A DNA stretch of 64,000 nucleotides from Yoonia sp034652275 (GTDB lineage Bacteria; Pseudomonadota; Alphaproteobacteria; Rhodobacterales; Rhodobacteraceae), in NCBI RefSeq assembly GCF_034652275.1, contig NZ_JAXIWG010000003.1, positions 481,539-545,538 of the forward strand, in the 5' to 3' direction. Shown here piece by piece: positions 53,796-62,303 of the stretch. A program made the translations under genes and the position numbers. The notes beneath the pieces are model-generated. The model saw nothing but the letters and a program-made list of their open reading frames with translations, had not been told where the DNA came from and made no database searches. Positions within the stretch are counted from its first letter, which is position 1; each line of letters begins with the position of its first letter.

Positions 53796-54265
53796 CAGGC
53801 CGGTTCCGCAGTGCGCGCACGCCGGAAATAGAGGGCCGTGCCGATGCAGCCCCAGATGACGCTGGCGGCCATCAGCAGCCGTTGTGCCCATGACAGGTCA
53901 GTGCTGGCGGCTGTGACGGTGATGGCCGCACCATCCGTGCCGACGGCGACATAGCCTATCGCGCCATGACCCGCCTGTCGCACCTGTACCGCCCATTGCC
54001 CCGCCCGTTCGTCGGGTACAAAGACGAACCCTCCGTCCGCATCCGTGACCCCCGTCAGCCAAGGATGCGCGGGATCGTCGGGAGCAAAGACGGAGACCTG
54101 TGCGCCCGCCATCGGCTCACCCGTGTCATAGCGGGCGTGGATGGCCACGGCCTCGGTGGCGCCCACATCGACGAAGGCGCCATGCGCTGCCGCAGGCCCC
54201 GTCAGCAGCAGCGCCGCGACCAGTGCTTTAACGGTAACTGACAGCACAATGCCCCTCTCCGACAT
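53795..54265 (-). CDS. NikL-like periplasmic accessory protein
   Basis: 156 residues. A signal peptide ends at AAAHGAF, leaving His near the mature N-terminus. A carboxypeptidase-regulatory-like beta fold (VSVFAPDDPAHPWLTGVTDADGG) is followed by a C-terminal membrane helix (LLMAASVIWGCIGTALYF). Such proteins replace CbiN/NikN in some ECF nickel or cobalt transporters. It overlaps its neighbours slightly on both sides. Confidence 0.75.
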   Translation of the reverse strand: MSERGIVLSVTVKALVAALLLTGPAAAHGAFVDVGATEAVAIHARYDTGEPMAGAQVSVFAPDDPAHPWLTGVTDADGGFVFVPDERAGQWAVQVRQAGHGAIGYVAVGTDGAAITVTAASTDLSWAQRLLMAASVIWGCIGTALYFRRARTAEPA

Positions 54266-54971
54266 GGCCGATGTGCAGGCCTGTCAGGGTGATTTCATGG
54301 GTGCCGCCCGCGGCGAAAGCGTCGAACCCAAGCGCATGGGTATTCATGTGATCGGTCGCTCCCAAGTCGTGGCGACCGAACACATGATCCAGATGGAAGG
54401 TCAGTTCAAGGTCGGCATCGCTGCCTGCGGCAACGAACCCCTTGCGCGCGTCACCCACATATTCACCGCAAACATAATCATGCGTGGCATCGCTGGTCAG
54501 GGTGAAATCCACGCTTTGGCCGTCGCGGGTCGCTGTGCCGATCAGCACCATCGACTGGCCCGCCCAGTCACCCGATTGCGCCGGCACGACAGACCAGACA
54601 ACTGCGTTGTAATGGCCTTGGGGTGCGGGTGCTGTCCCGAGCAGCACGCGGCCTTGCGCATCGGTATCGGTCAGGTCGATTGTCACCTGTTGGATGCTAT
54701 CGAAAACAACGGTCTGGGTCGCGGCGGGTTTGCCACCTGCAGCAGCATCAAAGGGCGGGTCGGTCTGGAGAGCCGACAACCCCGCAAGCGTGACGAACAC
54801 ATGATCGAAACGCAGTTCCCAGCCGTCACGCGTCAGTTCGGGCGCAACAAAACCCTCGCGTGCCAGCGCCTCGCCATTGGCAAAGAGGTGCAGTGTGCCT
54901 TCGGCGGCGGCCGCCGTGCCGATGGTCAGGGCGGTGGCGAGAGTACAGAAACGTGCGCAGGGCAGTGACAT
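54228..54971 (-). CDS. secreted His-rich hypothetical protein of the metal cluster
   Basis: 247 residues. A signal peptide (FCTLATALTIGTAAAA) precedes a beta-rich body. Histidines concentrate at the C-terminus: LDHVFGRHDLGATDHMNTH and ITLTGLHIGHVGEGHC. It is the first gene of the metal transporter cluster, overlapping the next by 38 nt. This suits a periplasmic metal-capturing role, which is inference. The family is not recognised. Confidence 0.78.
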   Translation of the reverse strand: MSLPCARFCTLATALTIGTAAAAEGTLHLFANGEALAREGFVAPELTRDGWELRFDHVFVTLAGLSALQTDPPFDAAAGGKPAATQTVVFDSIQQVTIDLTDTDAQGRVLLGTAPAPQGHYNAVVWSVVPAQSGDWAGQSMVLIGTATRDGQSVDFTLTSDATHDYVCGEYVGDARKGFVAAGSDADLELTFHLDHVFGRHDLGATDHMNTHALGFDAFAAGGTHEITLTGLHIGHVGEGHCAVSYR

Positions 54972-54986
54972 GGATGGTCCTTGACG

Positions 54987-55014
54987 GTATGAAAAATAAG
55001 AAGCTTTTTCATAC
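54987..55014. promoter_or_regulatory. AT-rich palindrome upstream of the metal transporter cluster
   Basis: Perfect 10-base arms GTATGAAAAA/TTTTTCATAC around an 8-nt spacer, beginning 16 nt upstream of the ATG at 54971. A good operator candidate for metal-dependent repression. Confidence 0.6.
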
Positions 55015-55040
55015 GAATGCCCTGTCGGGGTGTCAATGGC

Positions 55041-56108
55041 TCAGGCGTCGCTGTCCTGCAGGTCGGGCGCATTGTTCAGCATGGCAAGGCTTGCCTCAAG
55101 GTCCTGCTGCGGGATGTCGCGGGCGATCACAACAATCCGGCTGGTCCGGTCGCCCTCAGGCCAGTGACCCAGTGCGACGGGGGGCTCAAAAATATGCTGG
55201 ACGCCGTGGAACACGAAGGGCGTGGGCAAGTCGCGGATATGCACAATCCCCTTCATCCGCAGGATATCGGGGCCACGCAGCGCGATGAGTGTATCAAGCC
55301 ACAGATCGAACACCTCGGGCGCGATAGGCTGATCCAGCGTGATCGACGCGGTGGTAATCCTGTCGTCGGTTGCATGATGCGACGGGCTGGCAAGATCAAT
55401 CCTCGCCGGTTTTGGCAGACGCAGACCCGACAGACCCGCCAGCGGGTCAGGGGCAGCCAGCCAGTCGAGCGCCTGAACCTGCGTGACCGCGTGGCGCATG
55501 GCGGACAGCCCGAACAGCACACCGGACGGCACCACGCCCTTGTCGGCGGTGATCCGCTGTGCGCCGGGGTTCAGCCGGTCCAGTCGGGCCTGCAATGCCG
55601 CGACTGTGGCGGTATCGGCAAGATCGCATTTGGTCAGCACGATCCGGTCGGCCATGGCGACCTGCGCCTGCGCCTCGGCTTGGCGGTCAAGCGTCGACAG
55701 GCCCAGCACCGCATCCACGACGGTCACGGTGCCATCCAGCCTGTAATCAGCCGCCAGCACGGGATCGACCAGCAAGGTGTGATGGATCGGGCTGGGGTCG
55801 GCCAGCCCGGTGGTTTCGATGATGACGCGGTCAAAGCGCAACTCGCCCACCGCGCGGCGCACCAGCAACCGCGCGAGCGTTTTCGACAGATCACCCCTTA
55901 TTGTGCAGCAGATGCAGCCTGCGGGCATCAGCACCACATCCTCGGCGGCGGACTCGATCAGGTCGTGGTCCAGCCCCGCCTCTCCGAATTCGTTGACGAC
56001 CACGGCGACGCGGCCTGCGGCCGGATCGTGCAGCAGGCGGTTCAGCAGGGTAGTTTTTCCGGCCCCAAGGAAACCGGTCAGCAGGGTCACGGGAATTTTC
56101 ATCGTCAT
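55041..56108 (-). CDS. COG0523 (CobW/ZNG) GTPase metallochaperone
   Basis: 355 residues. GTP-binding motifs GFLGAGKTT and TKCD are present, as is the metal motif GCICC (CxCC) before TIRGDLSKTLARL. The family delivers Zn or other metals using GTP. It is divergent from a small gene across a Zur-like site and next to an ECF metal importer cluster. Zinc is therefore more likely than cobalt, but that is inference. Confidence 0.9.
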   Translation of the reverse strand: MTMKIPVTLLTGFLGAGKTTLLNRLLHDPAAGRVAVVVNEFGEAGLDHDLIESAAEDVVLMPAGCICCTIRGDLSKTLARLLVRRAVGELRFDRVIIETTGLADPSPIHHTLLVDPVLAADYRLDGTVTVVDAVLGLSTLDRQAEAQAQVAMADRIVLTKCDLADTATVAALQARLDRLNPGAQRITADKGVVPSGVLFGLSAMRHAVTQVQALDWLAAPDPLAGLSGLRLPKPARIDLASPSHHATDDRITTASITLDQPIAPEVFDLWLDTLIALRGPDILRMKGIVHIRDLPTPFVFHGVQHIFEPPVALGHWPEGDRTSRIVVIARDIPQQDLEASLAMLNNAPDLQDSDA

Positions 56109-56144
56109 CTGGCGGTCCGGGTTGTGGTTGCGGTGATCCTGTGT

Positions 56145-56162
56145 TTGTTATGTTATAACAAT
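56145..56162. promoter_or_regulatory. Zur-like operator candidate
   Basis: TTGTTATGTTATAACAAT contains a perfect 10-base palindrome TGTTATAACA (56151-56160). It resembles TGTTATA/TATAACA dyads bound by Fur-family Zur repressors, and it lies between the divergent COG0523 and 56180 genes. Confidence 0.5.
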
Positions 56163-56179
56163 CGTGGACGCAAGATCAC

Positions 56180-56467
56180 ATGCCCCAGCCCGCCATAGAC
56201 ACAGCCAGCCCCGCCCGTGCCGCCGCGATCCGGCAGAAGGCCGTGCTACTCTGGCATCTGCAACGGGTAAAGCGACTGGTCCGTGCCCGCGTCGGCGGGC
56301 AGTGTCTGGTGCATCTGACGGAAATCACCTGCGCCGACCATGACTGCCCCGGTCCCGCGACGCAGATCAGCGTGACAGGGTTTGACCTTGTGCGCCGGGT
56401 GGTTGTGATCCACCGACCTGTCGCCGCGATCACAGAGTCCGACGTTGCGCCGCTCTCAGGCTTGTGA
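56180..56467 (+). CDS. small conserved protein next to COG0523 gene
   Basis: 95 residues. The core LTEITCADHDCPGPATQIS has two cysteines (51, 56) and is followed by VIHRPVAAITESDVAPL. I recall a similar short family near COG0523 genes, but cannot name it. Divergent from the COG0523 gene across a 71-nt Zur-like promoter, so it may be zinc-responsive. Tail-to-tail overlap of 12 nt with the next gene. Confidence 0.72.
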   Translation: MPQPAIDTASPARAAAIRQKAVLLWHLQRVKRLVRARVGGQCLVHLTEITCADHDCPGPATQISVTGFDLVRRVVVIHRPVAAITESDVAPLSGL

Positions 56468-56992
56468 AAACGCGGCCTTCTGCGCGGAATACGGTGTGTG
56501 GCGGCGCAGATAGGTTTGGGTCACCGCCAGCAGGTTGCTGTCGGGTGCGCCATCGCAAAGAAACTGCGCCAATGTCCGCGCGCGCCCTTCCTGATCGTGG
56601 CGCAGGGCGTCGATCATCTGCATGATCTGGCGTTCCGAAGGCGTCAGCCAGTCGCGGCAGCAGGGGCAGCTTTCGGAATTGAACGCGATCGGTGTGGTCC
56701 GGCTCGACCGCAAGGTCTGCACCACGCCCACCAGATCATAGCACAGGGCCCCGGCGGCATCGGGGCCGACATGCGCCGTGGCACAGCGCAGTGCGACCAG
56801 CCAACCCTGGCTTTCGGGCACGGCAAAAGTCTGGAAATGCCAACGCAACAGCACCAACGTCAGCCGCGCGAAGGGGTCGAGGTTCATGTCCTGCACCGCG
56901 ATTTCGCCGGGACGCGGGTCTCTTGTGGGTCCGTGATCCGTTTGCGGCTCGTAGACCGGGCGGAATGGGCGGCGCGGATCAGCGCCGTGCAT
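56456..56992 (-). CDS. hypothetical protein with CPCC motif
   Basis: 178 residues, no signal peptide. NSESCPCCRDWLTPSERQIMQMIDALRHD carries Cys109/111/112, a possible metal or redox site, and the helical C-terminus resembles regulatory proteins. The ATG at 56992 was chosen for AGGAAAG upstream; a TTG at 57034 is an alternative. It overlaps the start of the upstream 52-codon ORF by 14 nt. Function unknown. Confidence 0.75.
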   Translation of the reverse strand: MHGADPRRPFRPVYEPQTDHGPTRDPRPGEIAVQDMNLDPFARLTLVLLRWHFQTFAVPESQGWLVALRCATAHVGPDAAGALCYDLVGVVQTLRSSRTTPIAFNSESCPCCRDWLTPSERQIMQMIDALRHDQEGRARTLAQFLCDGAPDSNLLAVTQTYLRRHTPYSAQKAAFSQA

Positions 56993-57137
56993 GTGAGGCG
57001 CTTTCCTGGGTGGTTGACTGGGCCTGCCGGTCAAGGATCAGTTCGACCAGGTGTGGTTCGATCGTGGACCCGTCCGTGACGCAATCATCTTGGGCGGCGA
57101 TCAGATCGATCAGAAAATCATGTGTGCTGTCTGGCAT
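56979..57137 (-). CDS. small ORF (52 aa) upstream of the CPCC protein
   Basis: 52 residues, starting MPDSTHDFLIDLIAAQDDCV, acidic N-terminal half and a Gln/Ser-rich tail. AGGA lies 9 nt upstream of its ATG. It overlaps the next gene's start by 14 nt, suggesting translational coupling. Not recognised; could be a leader peptide or small protein. Confidence 0.5.
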   Translation of the reverse strand: MPDSTHDFLIDLIAAQDDCVTDGSTIEPHLVELILDRQAQSTTQESASHARR

Positions 57138-57275
57138 CGGCTCGTCCTGTGCAAAAGGGGCATGCCTTGCCGGTCACCGCGCAACCGCTGTTCCGACTGG
57201 GTGAATTATTCCTGACAGAAATAATCAGGTTAGTAAAGTGATTTTGCGTGACTGGCCTGCCGCTCTGGCTATGTA

Positions 57276-57288
57276 TGAATGGATTTCA
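57276..57288. promoter_or_regulatory. MetR-box-like dyad upstream of metH
   Basis: TGAATGGATTTCA fits the E. coli MetR spacing TGAA-N5-TTCA exactly, and the palindrome extends one base each side (ATGAA/TTCAT). It lies about 98 nt before the metH ATG at 57386. Confidence 0.6.
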
Positions 57289-57346
57289 TAATTGTCTTGC
57301 CCAACATGAATTTGTTTTCACGACCGCATGCGCCTATCTGACCTGC

Positions 57347-57366
57347 AGGCACGTCAGGTGCCTTTT
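57347..57366 (+). terminator. terminator-like hairpin in the metH leader
   Basis: AGGCAC/GTGCCT around GTCAG is followed by TTTGTTGTTT, 20-39 nt upstream of the metH start. It could be an attenuator or part of a leader switch. No known SAM or SAH riboswitch fold was recognised around it. Confidence 0.45.
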
Positions 57367-57385
57367 GTTGTTTGATCGGACTGTC

Positions 57386-60300
57386 ATGACCTCTCTCCTG
57401 CCAAAATCCCCCGCCTTCGACCGGATCGCTGCCGCCGCTGCCGACCGTATCCTGATCCTTGACGGGGCGATGGGCACGCAAATTCAGGCGCTGGGCTTTG
57501 GCGAGGGGGATTTCACCGCCCATGGCGCGGGCTGTGCCTGTCATCCGCAATTGTTCGGGGACAAGCCGCTGCCGCAGCAGGGCAACAACGACCTTCTGAT
57601 CCTGACCCAGCCGCAAGCGATCGAGGATATCCATTATGCTTATGCGATGGCAGGGGCCGATATCGTCGAGACGAACACCTTCTCCTCCACGAGCATCGCG
57701 CAGGCCGATTATGGCTTGGAGCATCTGGTTTATGACCTGAACTTTCACGGTGCGCGTTTGGTGCGGCAAGCGCTGGACCGCGCCACAGCCGAGGACGGGC
57801 GCGAAAGGTTCGTCGCGGGCGCGCTGGGGCCGACGAACCGCACGGCATCCATGTCGCCCGATGTGAACAATCCGGGCTACCGCGCGGTGACGTTTGACCA
57901 GTTGCGCGAAGCCTATGCCGAACAATTGCGCGGGCTGATCGACGGCGGGGCCGATCTGATCCTGATCGAGACGATTTTCGACACGCTTAACGCCAAGGCC
58001 GCGATTTTCGCCTGCGAGGAAATCTTTGCCGCCAACGGCCTGCGCCTGCCAGTGATGATCTCCGGCACGATCACCGACCGCTCTGGCCGCACCCTGTCAG
58101 GCCAGACACCGACCGCGTTCTGGCATGCGGTGCGCCATGCGGACCCTTTGACCATCGGGCTGAACTGTGCGCTGGGCGCTGCCGAAATGCGCGCGCATCT
58201 GGCGGAATTGTCAGGCGTGGCCGATACGCTGGTCTGCGCCTATCCCAATGCGGGCCTGCCCAATGAATTCGGGGAATATGACGAAAGCCCCGATTTCATG
58301 GCCAGCCAGATCGCCGACTTCGCCAAGGAAGGCTTGGTCAATATCGTCGGCGGTTGCTGCGGATCGACGCCTGACCATATTCGCGCCATTGCCGCTGCGG
58401 TGGCGGGTTACAAGCCGCGCGCGATCCCCGCGCATACGCCGCTGATGCGGCTTTCGGGGTTGGAGCCGTTCACGCTGACCCCCGACATTCCCTTTGTAAA
58501 CGTGGGCGAGCGGACGAACGTCACCGGCTCTGCCAAATTCCGCAAGCTGATCACCAACCGCGATTATGCCGCCGCCGTCGATGTGGCCCGCGATCAGGTG
58601 GAAAACGGCGCGCAGATCATCGACGTGAACATGGATGAAGGCTTGATCGACAGCAAACAGGCGATGATCGAATTCCTGAACCTGATCGCCGCCGAACCCG
58701 ATATCGCCCGCGTGCCGGTGATGATCGACAGTTCCAAATGGGAGGTGATCGAGGCGGGCCTGCAATGCGTGCAGGGCAAATCCATCGTTAATTCGATCAG
58801 CATGAAAGAAGGCGAAGAGGCGTTTCTGCATCAGGCGCGGCTCTGCCGTGCGTACGGTGCGGCGGTGGTCGTCATGGCCTTTGACGAGGCGGGGCAGGCC
58901 GATACCGAGGATCGCAAGGTCGAAATCTGCACCCGCGCCTATAAGCTCTTGACCGAAGAGGTGGGTTTCCCGCCCGAGGATATCATCTTTGACCCCAACG
59001 TCTTTGCCGTGGCGACAGGGATCGAGGAGCATGACAATTACGGCGTCGATTTCATCAACGCGACCCGCCGGATCATTGCCGACCTGCCGCATGTGCATGT
59101 CTCGGGCGGCGTGTCGAACCTGAGCTTCAGCTTCCGTGGCAACGAACCTGTGCGCGAGGCGATGCATGCGGTGTTTCTCTATCACGCCATTCAGGCGGGG
59201 ATGGATATGGGCATCGTCAACGCAGGGCAGTTGGCGGTTTACGACAGCATCGACCCCGATCTGCGCGAGGCTTGCGAAGATGTGGTGCTGAACCGCACGC
59301 CGGATGCGACCGAAAACATGCTGGTGATCGCCGAAAGGTTCAAATCCACCGGCGCGCGCGAGGCGAAAGAGCGTGATCTGGCGTGGCGCGACTGGTCGGT
59401 CGAAAAACGGCTGGAACATGCGCTGGTCAACGGGATCACCGAATTCATCGACGCCGATACCGAAGAGGCGCGCCTGCAGGCCGACCGCCCGCTGCATGTG
59501 ATCGAAGGCCCGCTGATGGCGGGGATGAATGTGGTGGGCGATCTGTTCGGCGCGGGCAAGATGTTCCTGCCGCAGGTCGTCAAATCCGCCCGCGTGATGA
59601 AACAGGCGGTCGCGGTGCTGCTGCCCTATATGGAAGAGGAAAAGCGCCTGAATGGTGGGACGGGGCGCGAATCTGCGGGCAAGGTGCTGATGGCCACGGT
59701 CAAAGGCGATGTGCATGACATCGGCAAGAATATCGTGGGCGTCGTGCTGGCCTGCAATAACTACGACATCATCGATCTGGGCGTGATGGTGCCCGCCGCC
59801 AAGATCATCGAAACAGCGATTGCTGAAAAGGTCGATATCATCGGTCTGTCTGGCCTCATCACGCCGTCGCTGGATGAAATGGTCCATATGGCGGCCGAAA
59901 TGGAACGGGCGGGTCTTGATATTCCGCTGCTGATCGGCGGCGCGACCACCAGCCGCGTGCATACGGCGGTGAAAATCCACCCCAATTATGCGGCAGGCCA
60001 GACGGTCTATGTGACGGACGCCAGCCGTGCGGTGGGTGTCGTCTCGGCGCTTTTGTCGCCGGATCAGAAGGCGGGTTATGTAAAGACGATCCGCGCCGAA
60101 TATGAAAAAGTCGCGGATCAACACGCGCGGTCGGAACTCGCCAAGAAACGCTTGGCCCTGGCCGATGCCCGCGCCAATGCGCTGCAGATCGACTGGAAGG
60201 ATTACAGCGTGACGGCACCATCTTTCCTTGGGACCAAGGTCTATGAGGATTGGGATCTGGCCGAGCTTGCGCGCTATATCGACTGGACGCCATTTTTCCA

Positions 60301-61150
60301 GACATGGGAATTGAAAGGGGTCTATCCCAAGATCCTGCAGGACGAAAAACAGGGCGAGGCCGCGCGCGCGCTCTTTGCCGATGCGCAAGAGATGCTGGCG
60401 CAGATCATCGCGGAAAAATGGTTCCGACCGCGCGCGGTGGTGGGCTTCTGGCCTGCCAATGCGATGGGCGATGATATCCGCCTGTTCACCGATGACAGCC
60501 GCAAGACCGAACTGGCGATGCTGCACACCCTGCGCCAGCAGGTCAGCAAGCGCGACGGGCGGCCCAACGTGGCGCTGTCGGATTTCGTGGCACCTACCGG
60601 CACCCCCGATTACGTTGGCGGTTTCGTGGTCACGGCAGGGATCGAGGAAATCGCCCTGTCCGAACGGTTCGAGCGGGCCAACGACGATTTCAACGCGATT
60701 TTGGTCAAGGCGCTCGCCGACCGTTTCGCCGAAGCCTTTGCCGAACGGATGCATGAATTGGTGCGCCGCGAATTGTGGGGTTATGCGCCGGATGAAACGC
60801 TTGCGCCCTCGGAACTGATCGGCGAGCCTTATCGCGGTATCCGCCCTGCACCGGGCTATCCCGCCCAGCCTGACCATACCGAGAAAACCACCCTGTTCCG
60901 GCTGCTGGATGCCGAGGCCACGACAGGCGTGAAACTGACCGAAAGCATGGCAATGTGGCCGGGGTCATCGGTGTCGGGGCTCTATATCGGGCATCCGGAC
61001 GCCTATTATTTCGGGGTCGCCAAGGTCGAGCGGGATCAGGTGCTGGACTATGCCGCGCGCAAGGATATGCCTGTCGAGGACGTGGAACGCTGGCTGGGGC
61101 CAATCCTGAATTATGTGCCGACGCCGCGATCCGCGCTGGCGGCAGAATAG
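57386..61150 (+). CDS. metH: cobalamin-dependent methionine synthase
   Basis: 1254 residues. Transfers methyl from methyl-THF to homocysteine via B12. Homocysteine domain with zinc cysteines (GLNCALGAAEM, GGCCGSTPDH), folate domain (NVGERTNVTGSAKF), cobalamin domain with the lower-ligand motif DVHDIGKNIV, and the C-terminal reactivation domain (RPAPGYPAQPDHTEK). The start MTSLLPKSPAFDR at 57386 gives the usual N-terminus; the frame is open upstream to 57248. A gene-end repeat and the convergent gbcB follow. Confidence 0.97.
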   Translation: MTSLLPKSPAFDRIAAAAADRILILDGAMGTQIQALGFGEGDFTAHGAGCACHPQLFGDKPLPQQGNNDLLILTQPQAIEDIHYAYAMAGADIVETNTFSSTSIAQADYGLEHLVYDLNFHGARLVRQALDRATAEDGRERFVAGALGPTNRTASMSPDVNNPGYRAVTFDQLREAYAEQLRGLIDGGADLILIETIFDTLNAKAAIFACEEIFAANGLRLPVMISGTITDRSGRTLSGQTPTAFWHAVRHADPLTIGLNCALGAAEMRAHLAELSGVADTLVCAYPNAGLPNEFGEYDESPDFMASQIADFAKEGLVNIVGGCCGSTPDHIRAIAAAVAGYKPRAIPAHTPLMRLSGLEPFTLTPDIPFVNVGERTNVTGSAKFRKLITNRDYAAAVDVARDQVENGAQIIDVNMDEGLIDSKQAMIEFLNLIAAEPDIARVPVMIDSSKWEVIEAGLQCVQGKSIVNSISMKEGEEAFLHQARLCRAYGAAVVVMAFDEAGQADTEDRKVEICTRAYKLLTEEVGFPPEDIIFDPNVFAVATGIEEHDNYGVDFINATRRIIADLPHVHVSGGVSNLSFSFRGNEPVREAMHAVFLYHAIQAGMDMGIVNAGQLAVYDSIDPDLREACEDVVLNRTPDATENMLVIAERFKSTGAREAKERDLAWRDWSVEKRLEHALVNGITEFIDADTEEARLQADRPLHVIEGPLMAGMNVVGDLFGAGKMFLPQVVKSARVMKQAVAVLLPYMEEEKRLNGGTGRESAGKVLMATVKGDVHDIGKNIVGVVLACNNYDIIDLGVMVPAAKIIETAIAEKVDIIGLSGLITPSLDEMVHMAAEMERAGLDIPLLIGGATTSRVHTAVKIHPNYAAGQTVYVTDASRAVGVVSALLSPDQKAGYVKTIRAEYEKVADQHARSELAKKRLALADARANALQIDWKDYSVTAPSFLGTKVYEDWDLAELARYIDWTPFFQTWELKGVYPKILQDEKQGEAARALFADAQEMLAQIIAEKWFRPRAVVGFWPANAMGDDIRLFTDDSRKTELAMLHTLRQQVSKRDGRPNVALSDFVAPTGTPDYVGGFVVTAGIEEIALSERFERANDDFNAILVKALADRFAEAFAERMHELVRRELWGYAPDETLAPSELIGEPYRGIRPAPGYPAQPDHTEKTTLFRLLDAEATTGVKLTESMAMWPGSSVSGLYIGHPDAYYFGVAKVERDQVLDYAARKDMPVEDVERWLGPILNYVPTPRSALAAE

Positions 61151-61197
61151 CGCGCGCGTTCCTTTGGTGAGAGGCCAAGACGGGGCGCTGCCCCGAA

Positions 61198-61226
61198 CCC
61201 CGGAGTATTTGGGGAAAAAAGAAGAT
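61198..61226 (+). repeat. gene-end repeat, copy 6
   Basis: 29 nt identical to 43895-43923, ending at the gbcB stop. Preceded by a GGGGCGC...GCCCC stem also present before the 43.9-kb copy. Confidence 0.85.
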
Positions 61227-62302
61227 CAGACGGCGACTTCGATCCGGCCGAGCGGGTTGGAGCAGCAGGCAAGGATGTAGCCGTCTGCGATATCCTCGTC
61301 CGAGATGCCGCCGTTGTGGACCATATGGACCTCGCCTGCGGTTTTGCGGATCTTGCAGGTCCCGCAGAGGCCGAACGTGCAGCCGGACGGGATGTTCAGC
61401 CCGTTGGCGCGCGCCACGGCCAGCACGGTATCGGTCTGCGCACAGGCCGCGACCACGCCAGACGCGGCAAAGCTGATCTGCGCGCTTGTGTCGGCATCGG
61501 GGGTGATATCGTTGATCTCGGGCGCGTCGGCGGCTTTTTCGACGGGGGCCTGAAAGTTTTCCTGATGATAGCGGTCCATGTCGTAGCCAAGCGCGTTCAA
61601 CATGTCGCGCACCGCCTGCATGAAAGGCTCAGGCCCGCAGCAGAACACTTCACGCTCCAGATAGTCGGGGGCCATCAGCCCCAGCATGATCTGGTTCAGC
61701 CGTCCGTGATACCCGTGCCAGACGCGGAACGGGTCGGGTTCCTTGACCGTGTAGCGCAGTTGCAGCCCCGGCACGCGGTTGGCGAACTGGTCCAGCCTTT
61801 CGCGAAAGATGATGTCGGACGGGCGGCGCGCGGCATGCACAAAGACGATATCGGGCATGTCGCCCGTGTCCCAGGCCCAGGTGGTCATCGACATCATCGG
61901 CGTGATGCCGGAGCCTGCCGAGATGAACAGGTATTTGTCCGCCGGATGGCGGTGAAAGCTGAAGATACCCGCAGGGCCGTAAGCCTTGATCTTCATCCCC
62001 GGGCGCAGGTGGTCGAGCATCCAGCGCGTGCCGATGCTGTCCCTTTGCGCCTTGACCGTGAGCGAGATCGATAGGGGCCGCGAGGGGCTGGAGGATATTG
62101 TATAGGTCCGCTGCACCGCGCCACCCGGGACTGGCAGATCAAGCGTCAGGAACTGCCCCGGTTCATAGTCGAACCATGCCCCCGAGGGCGCCCGAAAGGC
62201 GAAGGTCGCGACATCGGGCGTCTCTGGGATGACCATGACGCATTCGAGCCATTCATCATCGCGCCACGCGGCGGTGGTGCTGATCCGTGTGGGCGCGGGC
62301 AT
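61226..62302 (-). CDS. gbcB: glycine betaine monooxygenase reductase subunit GbcB
   Basis: 358 residues. Electron-transfer partner of a Rieske monooxygenase. FAD/NAD-binding reductase domain (RTYTISSSPSRP, ISAGSGITPMMSM) is followed by a C-terminal ferredoxin [2Fe-2S] domain with the cluster cysteines in IPSGCTFGLCGTCKIRK. It lies 1 nt after gbcA on the same strand, the order of gbcAB, which removes one methyl from glycine betaine as formaldehyde to give dimethylglycine. Confidence 0.93.
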   Translation of the reverse strand: MPAPTRISTTAAWRDDEWLECVMVIPETPDVATFAFRAPSGAWFDYEPGQFLTLDLPVPGGAVQRTYTISSSPSRPLSISLTVKAQRDSIGTRWMLDHLRPGMKIKAYGPAGIFSFHRHPADKYLFISAGSGITPMMSMTTWAWDTGDMPDIVFVHAARRPSDIIFRERLDQFANRVPGLQLRYTVKEPDPFRVWHGYHGRLNQIMLGLMAPDYLEREVFCCGPEPFMQAVRDMLNALGYDMDRYHQENFQAPVEKAADAPEINDITPDADTSAQISFAASGVVAACAQTDTVLAVARANGLNIPSGCTFGLCGTCKIRKTAGEVHMVHNGGISDEDIADGYILACCSNPLGRIEVAV

Positions 62303-62303
62303 C

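Noticed and set aside
54972..55040. Cobalamin riboswitch before the cbi-type transporter
   Set aside because: The gap is only 69 nt and is dominated by an AT-rich palindrome; there is no room for the fold.
57138..57385. SAM-II, SAH or cobalamin riboswitch before metH
   Set aside because: Looked for conserved riboswitch cores and found none; only a short terminator-like hairpin is supported.
58211..60877. Open frame of 888 codons antisense to metH
   Set aside because: MetH motifs on the plus strand are decisive; the antisense frame is His/Arg-rich nonsense.
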